Positions 49,991 to 59,553 of a stretch of DNA of 64,000 nt are shown here, piece after piece. Below the pieces are notes generated by a model that saw only the letters and a program-made list of their open reading frames with translations, searched no databases and was not told where the DNA came from. How positions within the stretch are numbered: the stretch's first letter is position 1; the number at the start of each line of letters is the position of its first letter. The translations under genes were made by a program, and so were the position numbers. This DNA is from Flavihumibacter fluminis (lineage in GTDB: Bacteria; Bacteroidota; Bacteroidia; Chitinophagales; Chitinophagaceae): NCBI RefSeq assembly GCF_021491375.1, contig NZ_JAKEVY010000007.1, positions 1 to 64,000 on the forward strand, written 5' to 3'.

Positions 49991-51343
49991 ATGAAAATCC
50001 GCCATTTTGTTTTTTTCTGCTGCCTGTTTGGCGCCTTCAACAGTGTTGCCTATGCGCAAAAGAAAAAGCAACCGAAACCGCTAGCTTTTTCTGCAACAGA
50101 TCGACCCCGGAATCTTTCCGATTCTGCTTTACTCGATCTGGTTCAGCAACAAACCTTTCGCTATTTCTGGGATTTTGCGCATCCGGTTTCCGGGCTATCA
50201 CGGGAACGCAGCAACGAATCGTTTAATTATGGTGGTGAAGTAGTTACAACCGGTGGTACGGGCTTCGGAATTATGGCAGTGATTGTGGCAACTGAAAGAA
50301 AATGGATTCAACGTGATACGGCTGCTAAATTCCTCCTTAAGATGGTTCGCTTTCTTTCTAAAGCAGATTCCTATCACGGTGTTTTCCCTCACTGGCTGAA
50401 TGGTGAAACAGGGAAAACCATTCCCTTTAGTCGCAAAGACGATGGTGCCGACCTGGTAGAGTCTTCGTTTCTGTTCCAGGGTCTGTTGACAGCACGACAA
50501 TACTTCAATGCAGATAATCCGGTTGAAGGGGAACTCCGAAACCGGATCAACTGGCTTTGGAATGATATCGAATGGAACTGGTTTACCAACAACCAGGAAG
50601 TCCTTTACTGGCACTGGAGCCCCAATAACGGATGGGCAATGAATTTTCCGGTGCGCGGTTTCAATGAATGCCTGATCATGTATGTGCTGGCCGCCTCTGC
50701 AGATCGCTATCCGGTTTCCCCGGCTGTTTATCACAATGGTTGGGCGCAAAGCAATTTCTTTAAAAATGGCAAGGAGTTTTATGGTATAGAACTACCCCTG
50801 GGATTTGACTTCGGCGGACCACTTTTTTTCTCTCATTATTCTTTCCTGGGATTAGATCCCCGCGGATTAAAAGATCGTTATGCAGATTATTGGATGCAGA
50901 ATCGCAACCATACCCTGATCAACCGGGAACATTGTGTGCGTAATCCCAATCAGTTCAAAGGATATGGCCCACAATCCTGGGGGCTCACCGCCAGTGATAC
51001 CTACAATGGATATGATGCCCATTCACCAACCAATGATAAGGGAACGATTACTCCTACCGCAGCACTTTCTGCATTTCCCTATACACCCGAATATTCTATG
51101 CAGGCGCTTCGCCATTTTTATGAACAACTCGGTGATAAGATCTGGTCGGAATACGGTTTTGTTGATGCTTTCAATGAAACACAAAACTGGTACGCTAACA
51201 GCCATCTTGCTATAGACCAGGGACCGATCATAGTTATGATCGAAAATCACCGGACTGGCTTGCTTTGGAACCTGTTCATGTCCTGCCCTGAAGTGCAAAA
51301 AGGCCTTAAAAAATTGGGCTTTCAAAGCCCTCACCTTAAATAG
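49991..51343 (+). CDS. PF10091 glucoamylase-type (GH144-like) secreted enzyme
   Basis: A 450-residue protein with a signal peptide (FVFFCCLFGAFNSVAYAQ). The whole catalytic domain parallels the preceding gene (QQQTFRYFWDFAHPVSGLSR, GGTGFGIMAVIVATERKWIQ, YLWHWSPNNGWAMNFPVRG-type core, ENHRTGLLWNLFMSCPEV). It lacks the Ig-like domain and the lipobox. The two adjacent genes are a tandem duplication, probably split between a surface and a periplasmic role, for example an endo- and an exo-acting enzyme. The gap is 15 bp. Confidence 0.85.
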   Translation: MKIRHFVFFCCLFGAFNSVAYAQKKKQPKPLAFSATDRPRNLSDSALLDLVQQQTFRYFWDFAHPVSGLSRERSNESFNYGGEVVTTGGTGFGIMAVIVATERKWIQRDTAAKFLLKMVRFLSKADSYHGVFPHWLNGETGKTIPFSRKDDGADLVESSFLFQGLLTARQYFNADNPVEGELRNRINWLWNDIEWNWFTNNQEVLYWHWSPNNGWAMNFPVRGFNECLIMYVLAASADRYPVSPAVYHNGWAQSNFFKNGKEFYGIELPLGFDFGGPLFFSHYSFLGLDPRGLKDRYADYWMQNRNHTLINREHCVRNPNQFKGYGPQSWGLTASDTYNGYDAHSPTNDKGTITPTAALSAFPYTPEYSMQALRHFYEQLGDKIWSEYGFVDAFNETQNWYANSHLAIDQGPIIVMIENHRTGLLWNLFMSCPEVQKGLKKLGFQSPHLK

Positions 51344-51372
51344 TAGTCACATTAATTGCTAAAACCTTGCAT

Positions 51373-52533
51373 ATGAAAAATCAATCCCGCAAAGAATTTC
51401 TCCAACAGTCTGCTATGGCAGGTGCTGCACTGCTGCTTTCCTCATTGGAAGCAGTAGCTTTTACGGAAAATAAAAAAATCAAAATCGGAATAGTTGGTTG
51501 TGGTAGTGTATCCGGACAGTACCTGCCACATCTTTCCAAATCGGCGCATGTGGAGCTGGTGAGTGTTTGCGATATCGTGCTGGAAAGAGCAAAGAACCGG
51601 GCAAAAGAATTTAATGTTCCGCATGTGTATGAACATATCTACCAGCAGCTTGCTGGTGCACCCTTTGATCTGCTTGTGAATCTGACTGATATGCAGGAGC
51701 ATGGCCGGCTGAATAAAATGGCCCTGGCTTCCGGCAAACATGTATGGAGTGAAAAACCGATGGCAAATACCTACAAAGAAGGAAAGGCGCTGCTGGATAT
51801 GGCTCGTGAAAAAAAATTGCGCATCTGGGGAGCACCTGCAGTGGTAAACAGTCCGCAATTTGCCTTTATGAGCAAAGCCATACAGGAAGGTAAATTGGGA
51901 AAAGTTTCCGCGGCACATGCTCATTATGGCCATGAAGGCCCGCACTGGTCGGCTTTCTTCTATGAAAAAGGCGGCGGCAGTCTTCCTGATCTGGGTGTTT
52001 ATAATCTTGCTACCTTAACAGGGTTGTTGGGTCCTGCGAAATCTGTGATCGCCATGACAACCATTGTTACGCCAGAACGTACTGTCGATAACAAGGGCAA
52101 AATACAAGTGGAGGCCGAAGACAATGCGATGATCATCATGGAACATGAAGGTGGTGTGCTGTCTCATGTGCAGAGCGGGTTTAATTATTTTGATCCGTAT
52201 GGTCATGGTGGTAAGGGACAGGACAGGCACACGATTTCCATCTGGGGTACAAAGGGCAATATGGGATTGGTAGGTTATGACTGGGCTCCTTTTGGTGTAG
52301 ACCTTGCAACTATGGATTCACCTACTCCTGTAAGGCATGTGCCGGATCCGAAAACCTATGTCTGGCAGGAAGGCGCTACTGTCATTTCAAAATCCCTGCT
52401 CGATAAAAACGAACCGTTGATTTCTCCCGAACATGCATTGCACGTGCTGGATATTATTGAATCCGCCCGCGCCTCTTCGCAAACCGGCCAGAAAATCAGC
52501 CTTCAATCCAGTTTCCGCTGGCCTATCGTCTAA
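51373..52533 (+). CDS. Exported Gfo/Idh/MocA-family oxidoreductase (Tat-type signal)
   Basis: About 387 residues starting MKNQSRKEFLQQSAMAGAAL; the SRKEFL stretch before a hydrophobic run fits a Tat signal. The Rossmann fold begins KIGIVGCGSVSGQYLPHL. Key family features are SEKPMANTYKEGKALL (catalytic Lys) and GGSLPDLGVYNLATL. Such enzymes act on sugars with NAD bound tightly, often oxidising or reducing C3. The neighbourhood (GMC oxidoreductase, DUF1080) supports a 3-keto-glycoside role; substrate is inferred. Confidence 0.85.
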   Translation: MKNQSRKEFLQQSAMAGAALLLSSLEAVAFTENKKIKIGIVGCGSVSGQYLPHLSKSAHVELVSVCDIVLERAKNRAKEFNVPHVYEHIYQQLAGAPFDLLVNLTDMQEHGRLNKMALASGKHVWSEKPMANTYKEGKALLDMAREKKLRIWGAPAVVNSPQFAFMSKAIQEGKLGKVSAAHAHYGHEGPHWSAFFYEKGGGSLPDLGVYNLATLTGLLGPAKSVIAMTTIVTPERTVDNKGKIQVEAEDNAMIIMEHEGGVLSHVQSGFNYFDPYGHGGKGQDRHTISIWGTKGNMGLVGYDWAPFGVDLATMDSPTPVRHVPDPKTYVWQEGATVISKSLLDKNEPLISPEHALHVLDIIESARASSQTGQKISLQSSFRWPIV

Positions 52534-52544
52534 CTTCACCCGAC

Positions 52545-54236
52545 ATGAGTGACCAACCTACATACGACGCAATTGTAATCGGCAGTGGTATCAGTGGAGG
52601 CTGGGCTGCCAAAGAACTCTGCGAGCAGGGCTTGAAAACCCTGGTGCTGGAACGGGGCCGGATGGTGGAACACCTGAAGGATTATCCCGGCATGAACAAC
52701 CATCCCTGGGAGTTTAAACACCGGGGTTATATTACGCATCAGCAACGTCAGAACAATCCACTCATCTCCAAAGCAGCCGGCTATTCAGAAGATACACAGC
52801 ATTTTTTTATCGAAGATACAGATCATCCTTATGTACAGGAAAAGCCCTTCGACTGGATCCGTGGTTACCAGGTCGGAGGAAAATCCCTTACTTGGGGCCG
52901 AAGCTGCCAACGTTGGAGTGATTTTGAATTCAATGCTCCCAAACAATATGGCTTTGCTACCGACTGGCCAATCCGATACAAGGACATCGCACCCTGGTAC
53001 AGTCATGTAGAAAAATTTATTGGTGTTTGCGGCAGTAAGGAAAATATCGCCGCAATGCCCGATGGCGAATTCCTGCCTGCCTACGAACTCAATTGCGTGG
53101 AAGCCGACATCCGGGAAACATTGTGGCAGAAATTTCAACGTCACTATATTTCTGGTCGATGGGCGCATCTTACGCAGCCGGAACCCATTCACCTGGAGCA
53201 GGGCAGAGGCACCTGCCAAAATCGCAACCTTTGTATGCGTGGTTGCCCCTTTGGCGGATATTTCAGTTCCAACAACAGCACCCTTCCCTGGGCTGAAAAA
53301 ACAGGAAACCTGACCATTCGGCCCCATTCGGTAGTGCATTCCATTCTTTACGATGATGCCAAACAAAAAGCAACAGGAGTACGCGTGATAGACAGCCAAA
53401 CAAAAGCTGTCACCGATTATTTTGCCCGCATCATTTTTGTAAATGCTTCGGCGCTGAATACCAACTTAATTTTACTCAATAGCAAATCAGAACGTTTCCC
53501 CAATGGCCTTGGAAATGATCACGATTTGCTTGGCCGTTACATCTGTTTCCACAACTATCGGGGTTATATGAATGGTGAAATCAAAGGATATGAAGATGGG
53601 TATTACAAAGGCCGGCGTCCCGCAGAATGTGTGATCCCGAATTTCCGTAACCTCGGCAAACAGGAAATGGATTTTATTGGAGGATATACTATTTTTTCAG
53701 GTGCCTATCGTGAATGGATAAACGCAGATCGCCATCCGGATAAAATGGGTGCAGAGTTGAAGGAAGCGCTTACAGAACCAGGGCCCTGGAGGATCTACAT
53801 GTATATGCAAGGCGAAACCATTCCCAAAGAAACCAATCGAGTATTTCTGCACCCAACTGAAAAAGATAAATGGGGAATACCGCTACTTGTAACAGCTATT
53901 GATTATGATGAAAATGATGAAAACATGCTGCGGGATTTTCTTTCAGAAGGTAAAAAAATGCTCGAAGCCTGTGGCGCATTCAACATTGTTGTAAATGATA
54001 CGAAACAACCACCCGGACTGGATATTCATGAAATGGGTGGCGTGCGTATGGGCACCGACCCTTCCAATTCCCTGCTCAACGAATGGAATCAACTGCATCT
54101 CTGTAAAAATGTTTTTGCAACGGATGGGGCCTGCATGACCAGCACGGGGAATCAAAGCCCCTCTATTTTATATATGGCTTTTACCGCGAGGGCCGCACAA
54201 TATGCTGCTGCTGAAATGAAAAAAGGAAATCTCTAA
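52545..54236 (+). CDS. GMC-family FAD-dependent oxidoreductase
   Basis: A 563-residue protein. The FAD-binding motif is VIGSGISGGWAAKELCEQG (Gly13-Ser-Gly15-x-x-Gly18). A cysteine-rich loop (CQNRNLCMRGCPFGGYFSS) could hold an FeS cluster or structural disulfides. The C-terminal catalytic region has GLDIHEMGGVRMGTD and VFATDGACMTSTGNQSPSI with the His/Asn pair of the GMC family. There is no signal peptide visible. It probably oxidises a sugar hydroxyl, with electrons passed to an unknown acceptor; no gluconate-dehydrogenase small subunit is nearby. Confidence 0.85.
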   Translation: MSDQPTYDAIVIGSGISGGWAAKELCEQGLKTLVLERGRMVEHLKDYPGMNNHPWEFKHRGYITHQQRQNNPLISKAAGYSEDTQHFFIEDTDHPYVQEKPFDWIRGYQVGGKSLTWGRSCQRWSDFEFNAPKQYGFATDWPIRYKDIAPWYSHVEKFIGVCGSKENIAAMPDGEFLPAYELNCVEADIRETLWQKFQRHYISGRWAHLTQPEPIHLEQGRGTCQNRNLCMRGCPFGGYFSSNNSTLPWAEKTGNLTIRPHSVVHSILYDDAKQKATGVRVIDSQTKAVTDYFARIIFVNASALNTNLILLNSKSERFPNGLGNDHDLLGRYICFHNYRGYMNGEIKGYEDGYYKGRRPAECVIPNFRNLGKQEMDFIGGYTIFSGAYREWINADRHPDKMGAELKEALTEPGPWRIYMYMQGETIPKETNRVFLHPTEKDKWGIPLLVTAIDYDENDENMLRDFLSEGKKMLEACGAFNIVVNDTKQPPGLDIHEMGGVRMGTDPSNSLLNEWNQLHLCKNVFATDGACMTSTGNQSPSILYMAFTARAAQYAAAEMKKGNL

Positions 54237-54247
54237 AATCAGACAAC

Positions 54248-56410
54248 ATGGCCTCTTTCAACGCTACTCAAAAAACAATCTGGCTGGAACCTGGTTGGGC
54301 CCTGGTAAGAATCATAACCGGAATATTGATGACCTATCATGGTTGGGAGCTGTTTGATGGGGCAAAAATCAAAGAATATGCTGGCTGGATGCCTTATTTC
54401 TCTGCAGAGACAGCTGCCACAATGGCATATCTTGGAAAAGCTTCGGAGTTAATTTCCGGTATCCTGCTAACGATTGGGCTCTTTACCCGACTGGCAGTAT
54501 GGCCCATGATAGCAACCATGTTGTTTATCGCTTTCATTCTTGGCAATGGTAAGATCTGGTATGGCGATCAACATCCATTCATGTTTGTATTAATCGGATT
54601 GCTGTTTTTCTTCAGAGGGGCCGGAAAATACAGCCTGGACCAACATTTTTTCTCCCCTAAACTTTCCATTGTAGTATTAGTTTTCGCTTCGAATGTGTGC
54701 TTTGCACAATCAGGCAAATCAGTAGCAACAGCTCAAACAACTTATTGCAATCCCATCAACCTCGATTACGGTTATACCCCGATTCCCAATTTTAGTGAAT
54801 GGGGCCGGCACCGCGCAACTGCTGACCCGGTGATCGTCACCTATAAAGGAGATTATTACCTGTTCTCCACTAACCAGTGGGGCTATTGGTGGAGTTCCGA
54901 TATGCTGAACTGGAATTTTATCTCCCGGAAATTTCTCAAGCCCTATCATAAAGTATATGATGAATTATGTGCTCCGGCAGCAGTTGTTGTAGGTGATACC
55001 ATGCTGGTTTTTGGTTCTACTTATTCCAGCAATTTTCCGCTCTGGATGAGTACCAATCCTAAGGAGAACGAATGGAAGGAAGCATTGGATTCACTCGAGA
55101 TCGGCGGTTGGGATCCTGCATTTTTCCTCGACGACGATGGCCGCTTTTATATGTACAATGGCAGTAGCAATCGCTATCCTTTGTACGGAATAGAATTAAA
55201 CCGCAAAACATTCCAGCCAATTGGAACCAGAAAAGAAATGTATTTCCTGGAAGACTGGCGCTATGGCTGGCATCGCTTTGGTGAATACATGGACAATACC
55301 TTTTTGGATGGTTTTATTGAAGGTGCCTGGATGACCAAACACAAGGAAAAATATTATCTGCAGTGGGGAGGTCCGGGTACTGAAATGAGTGGCTATGCAG
55401 ATGGCGTCGTAGTGGGCGATTCTCCCCTCGGCCCCTTTACTGCACAATCCGATCCGGTCAGCTTCAAACCCGGAGGTTTTGCAAGAGGAGCAGGACATGG
55501 CGCCACCTACCAGGATCCCTGGAATAATTACTGGCATGTTTCAACGATGGGTATCAATGTGAAAAACACGTTTGAGCGTCGCAATGGTATTTGGCCTGCT
55601 GGCTTTGATGATGATGGAATTATGTATGCCAATACTGCTTTTGGAGATTATCCTCATTACCTGCCCAATGGTCCGGCTGATCATCGTAAAAGCCGCTTTA
55701 CCGGCTGGATGTTGCTCAACTATAAAAAACCGGTTCAGGTTTCGTCTACCCTTGGCAGTTATACCGCCAACAATGCAGTGGATGAATCTATCAAAACCTA
55801 CTGGAGTGCAGCATCAGGCAATAAAGGCGAATGGTTCCAGACCGACCTGGGCGATATCTCAACAATACATGCCATTCAACTCAACTATGCCGATCAGGAT
55901 GCGGAATTTCTTGGTAAACAAACCGACATCTATCATCAGTATAAAATTTACCATTCACAGGACGGAAAAAAATGGAACCTGCTCATTGATAAAAGTCAGA
56001 ACAGAAAAGATGTTCCGCATGATTATATTGAATTAAAAGATCCCATTAAAACCCGTTACCTTAAAATGGAGAATATTCATATGCCTACAGGAAAGTTTGC
56101 CTTGTCCGGTTTTAGGGTATTCGGAATGGGAAATGGATCAGGGCCTCCTGCCGTGAAGACTTTTCTGGTACTTAGAACAGAGAAGGATAAACGCAGCGCC
56201 TATATCAAATGGTCGCCGGTTGATCAGGCTTATGCATACAATATTTATTATGGAACAGCTCCTGATAAGTTGTACAATTGCATCATGGTGCATGATGTAA
56301 ACGAGTATTATTTTAAAGGAATGGACAAAGAGAAGGTTTACTATTATATCATCGAAGCGGTGAATGAAAACGGCGTTTCAGATAAAACTCCCGTACAACA
56401 GGTAAACTAA
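54248..56410 (+). CDS. DoxX-GH43-type fusion protein with discoidin and Fn3-like tail
   Basis: A 720-residue fusion. Residues 1-136 are a four-helix DoxX-like membrane domain (WALVRIITGILMTYHGWELF, ELISGILLTIGLFTRLAVWP, GDQHPFMFVLIGLLFFFRG). Residues 138-154 (KLSIVVLVFASNVCFAQ) look like an old signal peptide, now a possible fifth helix. A five-bladed GH43-like propeller follows with Asp193 (TADPVIV), Asp289 (GGWDPAFF) and Glu358 (IEGAWMTKH). A discoidin-type module (about 495-620) and an Fn3-like C-terminus end the protein. The hydrolase domain should face the periplasm. Overall glycan target is unknown. Confidence 0.82.
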   Translation: MASFNATQKTIWLEPGWALVRIITGILMTYHGWELFDGAKIKEYAGWMPYFSAETAATMAYLGKASELISGILLTIGLFTRLAVWPMIATMLFIAFILGNGKIWYGDQHPFMFVLIGLLFFFRGAGKYSLDQHFFSPKLSIVVLVFASNVCFAQSGKSVATAQTTYCNPINLDYGYTPIPNFSEWGRHRATADPVIVTYKGDYYLFSTNQWGYWWSSDMLNWNFISRKFLKPYHKVYDELCAPAAVVVGDTMLVFGSTYSSNFPLWMSTNPKENEWKEALDSLEIGGWDPAFFLDDDGRFYMYNGSSNRYPLYGIELNRKTFQPIGTRKEMYFLEDWRYGWHRFGEYMDNTFLDGFIEGAWMTKHKEKYYLQWGGPGTEMSGYADGVVVGDSPLGPFTAQSDPVSFKPGGFARGAGHGATYQDPWNNYWHVSTMGINVKNTFERRNGIWPAGFDDDGIMYANTAFGDYPHYLPNGPADHRKSRFTGWMLLNYKKPVQVSSTLGSYTANNAVDESIKTYWSAASGNKGEWFQTDLGDISTIHAIQLNYADQDAEFLGKQTDIYHQYKIYHSQDGKKWNLLIDKSQNRKDVPHDYIELKDPIKTRYLKMENIHMPTGKFALSGFRVFGMGNGSGPPAVKTFLVLRTEKDKRSAYIKWSPVDQAYAYNIYYGTAPDKLYNCIMVHDVNEYYFKGMDKEKVYYYIIEAVNENGVSDKTPVQQVN

Positions 56411-56421
56411 ATAAACTGGAC

Positions 56422-57162
56422 ATGCAAATTCCGTCAAAAAAAATCTTGATAAGTACGCTTTTGATTGCTCTTTTTTCAATGGCAATGTTGCCCGTATTGG
56501 CTCAACAAAAGGTGCCATCAGTAGATGATGCGAAAGCTCCCTCCCTTGCGTTTTATCAGGGTAAACCCTTTTATGAGGCGATTCGAAAATTTCAACAGGA
56601 AGACAGTATACGAATGCCGGCTTCCAAATCAATTTTGCTGATCGGCAGTTCTTCCTTCACCTATTGGAAAGATGTGGCTACTTATTTTCCTGGTTACCGG
56701 ATCGTTAATCGCGGCTTTGGAGGATCCTCCCTTCCCGACCTCATAAGATACCAGGATTATATTATCTATCCCTATGATCCGAAACAGATCCTGATCTATT
56801 GCGGAGAGAACGATTTTGCTGCAGCAGATACGGTAACTGTTGCAATGGTTGTAAATAGGTTTAAACAATTATTCTGGGATATACGTGTTCGTTTACCTCG
56901 TGTTCCTATCAGTTATATTTCAATGAAACCAAGTCCGAGTCGCGCTGCACTACTTCCAAAATTCAAGGAGGCCAATCAGCAAATAAAGGACTTCCTTGCC
57001 ACACAAAAAGCAACTTCCTACATTGATGTTTACCAGGCAATGCTACAATCGGATGGTCGCCCAATTGGGGAGATCTTTACCAGTGACAGTCTTCATATGA
57101 ATCCTAAAGGGTATCTGATCTGGCAAAAACAGATCAGGAACCATCTGAAAAAAACAAATTGA
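56422..57162 (+). CDS. SGNH/GDSL-type hydrolase
   Basis: A 246-residue protein with a signal peptide (LISTLLIALFSMAMLPVLAQ). SGNH blocks are visible: block I ILLIGSSSFTYWK (catalytic Ser), block II GFGGSSLPD, block III YCGENDFA (Asn) and block V DSLHMNPKG (Asp/His). It is an esterase, probably removing acyl groups from a glycan in the periplasm. It starts 12 bp after the preceding gene. Confidence 0.88.
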   Translation: MQIPSKKILISTLLIALFSMAMLPVLAQQKVPSVDDAKAPSLAFYQGKPFYEAIRKFQQEDSIRMPASKSILLIGSSSFTYWKDVATYFPGYRIVNRGFGGSSLPDLIRYQDYIIYPYDPKQILIYCGENDFAAADTVTVAMVVNRFKQLFWDIRVRLPRVPISYISMKPSPSRAALLPKFKEANQQIKDFLATQKATSYIDVYQAMLQSDGRPIGEIFTSDSLHMNPKGYLIWQKQIRNHLKKTN

Positions 57163-57177
57163 TCAAAATTGACCACC

Positions 57178-59466
57178 ATGAAATACAATGCACCCTTATT
57201 TCGAATCTTGATGATCCTGGCATTCCTGCTACCTGGCACGGTTCATTCTCAAACTGCTGCATCCAAAATGAACCAGTTTGTATCCGGGCTAATGGCTAAA
57301 ATGACAGTCCAGGAAAAAATCGGACAACTGAATCTGGTTGTTGGAGGTGAAGCAACAACCGGCTCGGTTGTTAGTACGGGTGTTGAAGAAAAAATCAAAC
57401 AGGGTAAAGTGGGTGGCATCTTTAGTGTTTCCTCTCCACAGCGCATTCGCAGCATCCAGGAATTGGCTGTTCAGCAAAGCCGGCTGAAAATCCCCATCAT
57501 TTTTGGAATGGATGTAATTCATGGATACCGTACTATTTTCCCTATACCATTGGGATTGGCAGCTTCCTGGGATATGCAACGCATTGAGCAATCAGCCCGG
57601 ATCGCCGCACAGGAAGCTACGGCAGACGGACTGAACTGGACCTTTTCCCCCATGGTTGATATATCACGTGATCCTCGCTGGGGAAGGATTTCGGAAGGTT
57701 CAGGAGAAGATCCCTTTCTCGGTTCAGCCATCGCGGCAGCTATGGTAAAAGGTTACCAGGGCAAGGATTTGTCAGCCGATAATACCCTGCTTGCCTGCGT
57801 GAAACATTTTGCCCTTTATGGTGCTGCTGAAGCAGGTCGCGATTATCACTCTGTTGATATGAGCCGCATTAAAATGTTCAATGATTATTTACCGCCTTAT
57901 AAAGCCGCCATTGATGCTGGTGTTGGTACGGTTATGAGTTCTTTTAATGATGTTGATGGTATTCCCGCCAGTGCGAACAAATGGTTGCTGACTGACCTGT
58001 TGCGCAAACAATGGGGTTTCAAAGGAATGGTTGTTTCGGATTACACATCGGTTAATGAAATGATCGACCATGGGCTGGGTGATCTTAAGCAGGTATCTGC
58101 TCTGGCTGTTAAAGCCGGACTCGATATGGATATGGTGGGGGAAGGGTTTTTAACTACGCTCGAAGCTTCCTTGAAAGAAGGTAAAATTACAATGGCGGAT
58201 ATTGATCGCGCCTGCAGGATGGTACTGGAAGCCAAGTACAAACTGGGACTCTTTGAAGATCCATTTCGGTATTGCAATGAGCAGAGAGCCGCTTCGGAAA
58301 TATTTTCAGCAACTCATAGAAAAGTTGCGCGAGAAACAGCTGCTCGTTCTTTCGTCCTGCTGAAGAACCAGGGTGTATTGCCACTTGCAAAAAAGGGCTC
58401 CATTGCATTGGTTGGTCCGCTTGCAGATGCAAAAGAAAACATGGTGGGAACCTGGTCGGTTTCAGCAGATGTATCGAAAGCTACTTCACTGTTAACCGGA
58501 CTTAAAGAAGTTGCTGGCTCAGGAGTGAATGTTCGGTATGCGAAAGGTGCGAATGTTACGGAGGATTCTGCATTGGAAGCACGCACCAGCGTGTTTGGAA
58601 AACCCTGGCAGCGGGATCCAAGACATCCGGATACACTGATTGCTGAAGCAGTGCGATTGGCCTTACAGTCAGATATAGTAGTAGCTGCAATGGGAGAGTT
58701 GGCCGAATTCACTGGTGAAGCTTCAAGCAGAACCGATCTCAATCTTCCAAACAGCCAGAAAAAACTGCTTGATGCATTGATGGCAACCGGCAAGCCGGTT
58801 GTGATGGTACTCTTTTCCGGTCGTCCGCTTACGATTGTGGAAGAGGACAAAAAGCTTCCTGCCATTTTGAATGTGTGGTTTGGTGGTTCGGAAGCAGGAT
58901 ATGCAATCAGTGATGTATTATTTGGCGATGTGAATCCATCTGGCAAACTACCGGTTACCTTTCCACGAAATGTGGGACAAATTCCGATTTACTACAGTTA
59001 CAAGAATACCGGGCGTCCCTTGGTGGGTGATGAATTCCAGAAGTTCCGTTCCAATTACCTGGATGTTTCCAATACACCACTGTATCCATTTGGTTACGGA
59101 CTTAGTTATACGAAGTTTGATTACAGTCCGGTTTCACTTAGTAAGGCCTCGCTGAAAGGTGCAGAAAAATTAATTGCCCGGGTAACCGTAACCAATAGTG
59201 GAAAATTCGCTGGGGAAGAAGTGGTTCAACTCTATATCCGTGATATTATAGCCAGCAATACCCGTCCGCTCAAGGAACTTAAAGGATTTAAGAAAATCCT
59301 GCTGCAGCCGGGCGAATCAAAAGAGGTCAGCTTTGAAATAACAACCGATCTTCTGAAGTTCTACGATCATAACCTTCGTTACAATTGGGAGCCGGGGGAG
59401 TTTACTGTATTCATTGGTACCAATTCCCGAGATAACCAGTCGGCCAACTTTACCTGGTCCCGTTGA
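57178..59466 (+). CDS. bglX: Glycoside hydrolase family 3 beta-glucosidase
   Basis: About 762 residues starting MKYNAPLFRILMILAFLLPG, with a signal peptide. The N-terminal GH3 barrel has FGMDVIHGYRTIFPIPLGLA and the nucleophile region FKGMVVSDYTSVNEM (Asp in SDYTS). The alpha/beta sandwich (PVVMVLFSGRPLTIVEED...NVWFGGSEAGYAISDVLFG) and the fibronectin-type tail (VTNSGKFAGEEVVQLYIRD) follow. It resembles BglX-type beta-glucosidases, which release glucose from beta-linked oligosaccharides, including sophorose in relatives. It is the likely terminal enzyme of the locus. Confidence 0.9.
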   Translation: MKYNAPLFRILMILAFLLPGTVHSQTAASKMNQFVSGLMAKMTVQEKIGQLNLVVGGEATTGSVVSTGVEEKIKQGKVGGIFSVSSPQRIRSIQELAVQQSRLKIPIIFGMDVIHGYRTIFPIPLGLAASWDMQRIEQSARIAAQEATADGLNWTFSPMVDISRDPRWGRISEGSGEDPFLGSAIAAAMVKGYQGKDLSADNTLLACVKHFALYGAAEAGRDYHSVDMSRIKMFNDYLPPYKAAIDAGVGTVMSSFNDVDGIPASANKWLLTDLLRKQWGFKGMVVSDYTSVNEMIDHGLGDLKQVSALAVKAGLDMDMVGEGFLTTLEASLKEGKITMADIDRACRMVLEAKYKLGLFEDPFRYCNEQRAASEIFSATHRKVARETAARSFVLLKNQGVLPLAKKGSIALVGPLADAKENMVGTWSVSADVSKATSLLTGLKEVAGSGVNVRYAKGANVTEDSALEARTSVFGKPWQRDPRHPDTLIAEAVRLALQSDIVVAAMGELAEFTGEASSRTDLNLPNSQKKLLDALMATGKPVVMVLFSGRPLTIVEEDKKLPAILNVWFGGSEAGYAISDVLFGDVNPSGKLPVTFPRNVGQIPIYYSYKNTGRPLVGDEFQKFRSNYLDVSNTPLYPFGYGLSYTKFDYSPVSLSKASLKGAEKLIARVTVTNSGKFAGEEVVQLYIRDIIASNTRPLKELKGFKKILLQPGESKEVSFEITTDLLKFYDHNLRYNWEPGEFTVFIGTNSRDNQSANFTWSR

Positions 59467-59482
59467 TCCAGCTGATCCCTCC

Positions 59483-59533
59483 ACTCCGCCTTGGCGGATG
59501 CCACTTGTCCGGTGCCATCTGCCAAAGCGGAGT
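59483..59533. repeat. Imperfect palindrome after the GH3 gene
   Basis: ACTCCGCCTTGGCGGATGCC (59483-59502) is matched by GCCATCTGCCAAAGCGGAGT at 59514-59533 with a few mismatches. It forms a long hairpin in the 87-bp gap between GH3 and DUF1080 genes. No T run follows, so a repetitive palindrome (REP-like) is as likely as a terminator. Confidence 0.55.
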
Positions 59534-59553
59534 AAAATAGTTAGCTTTGACGC

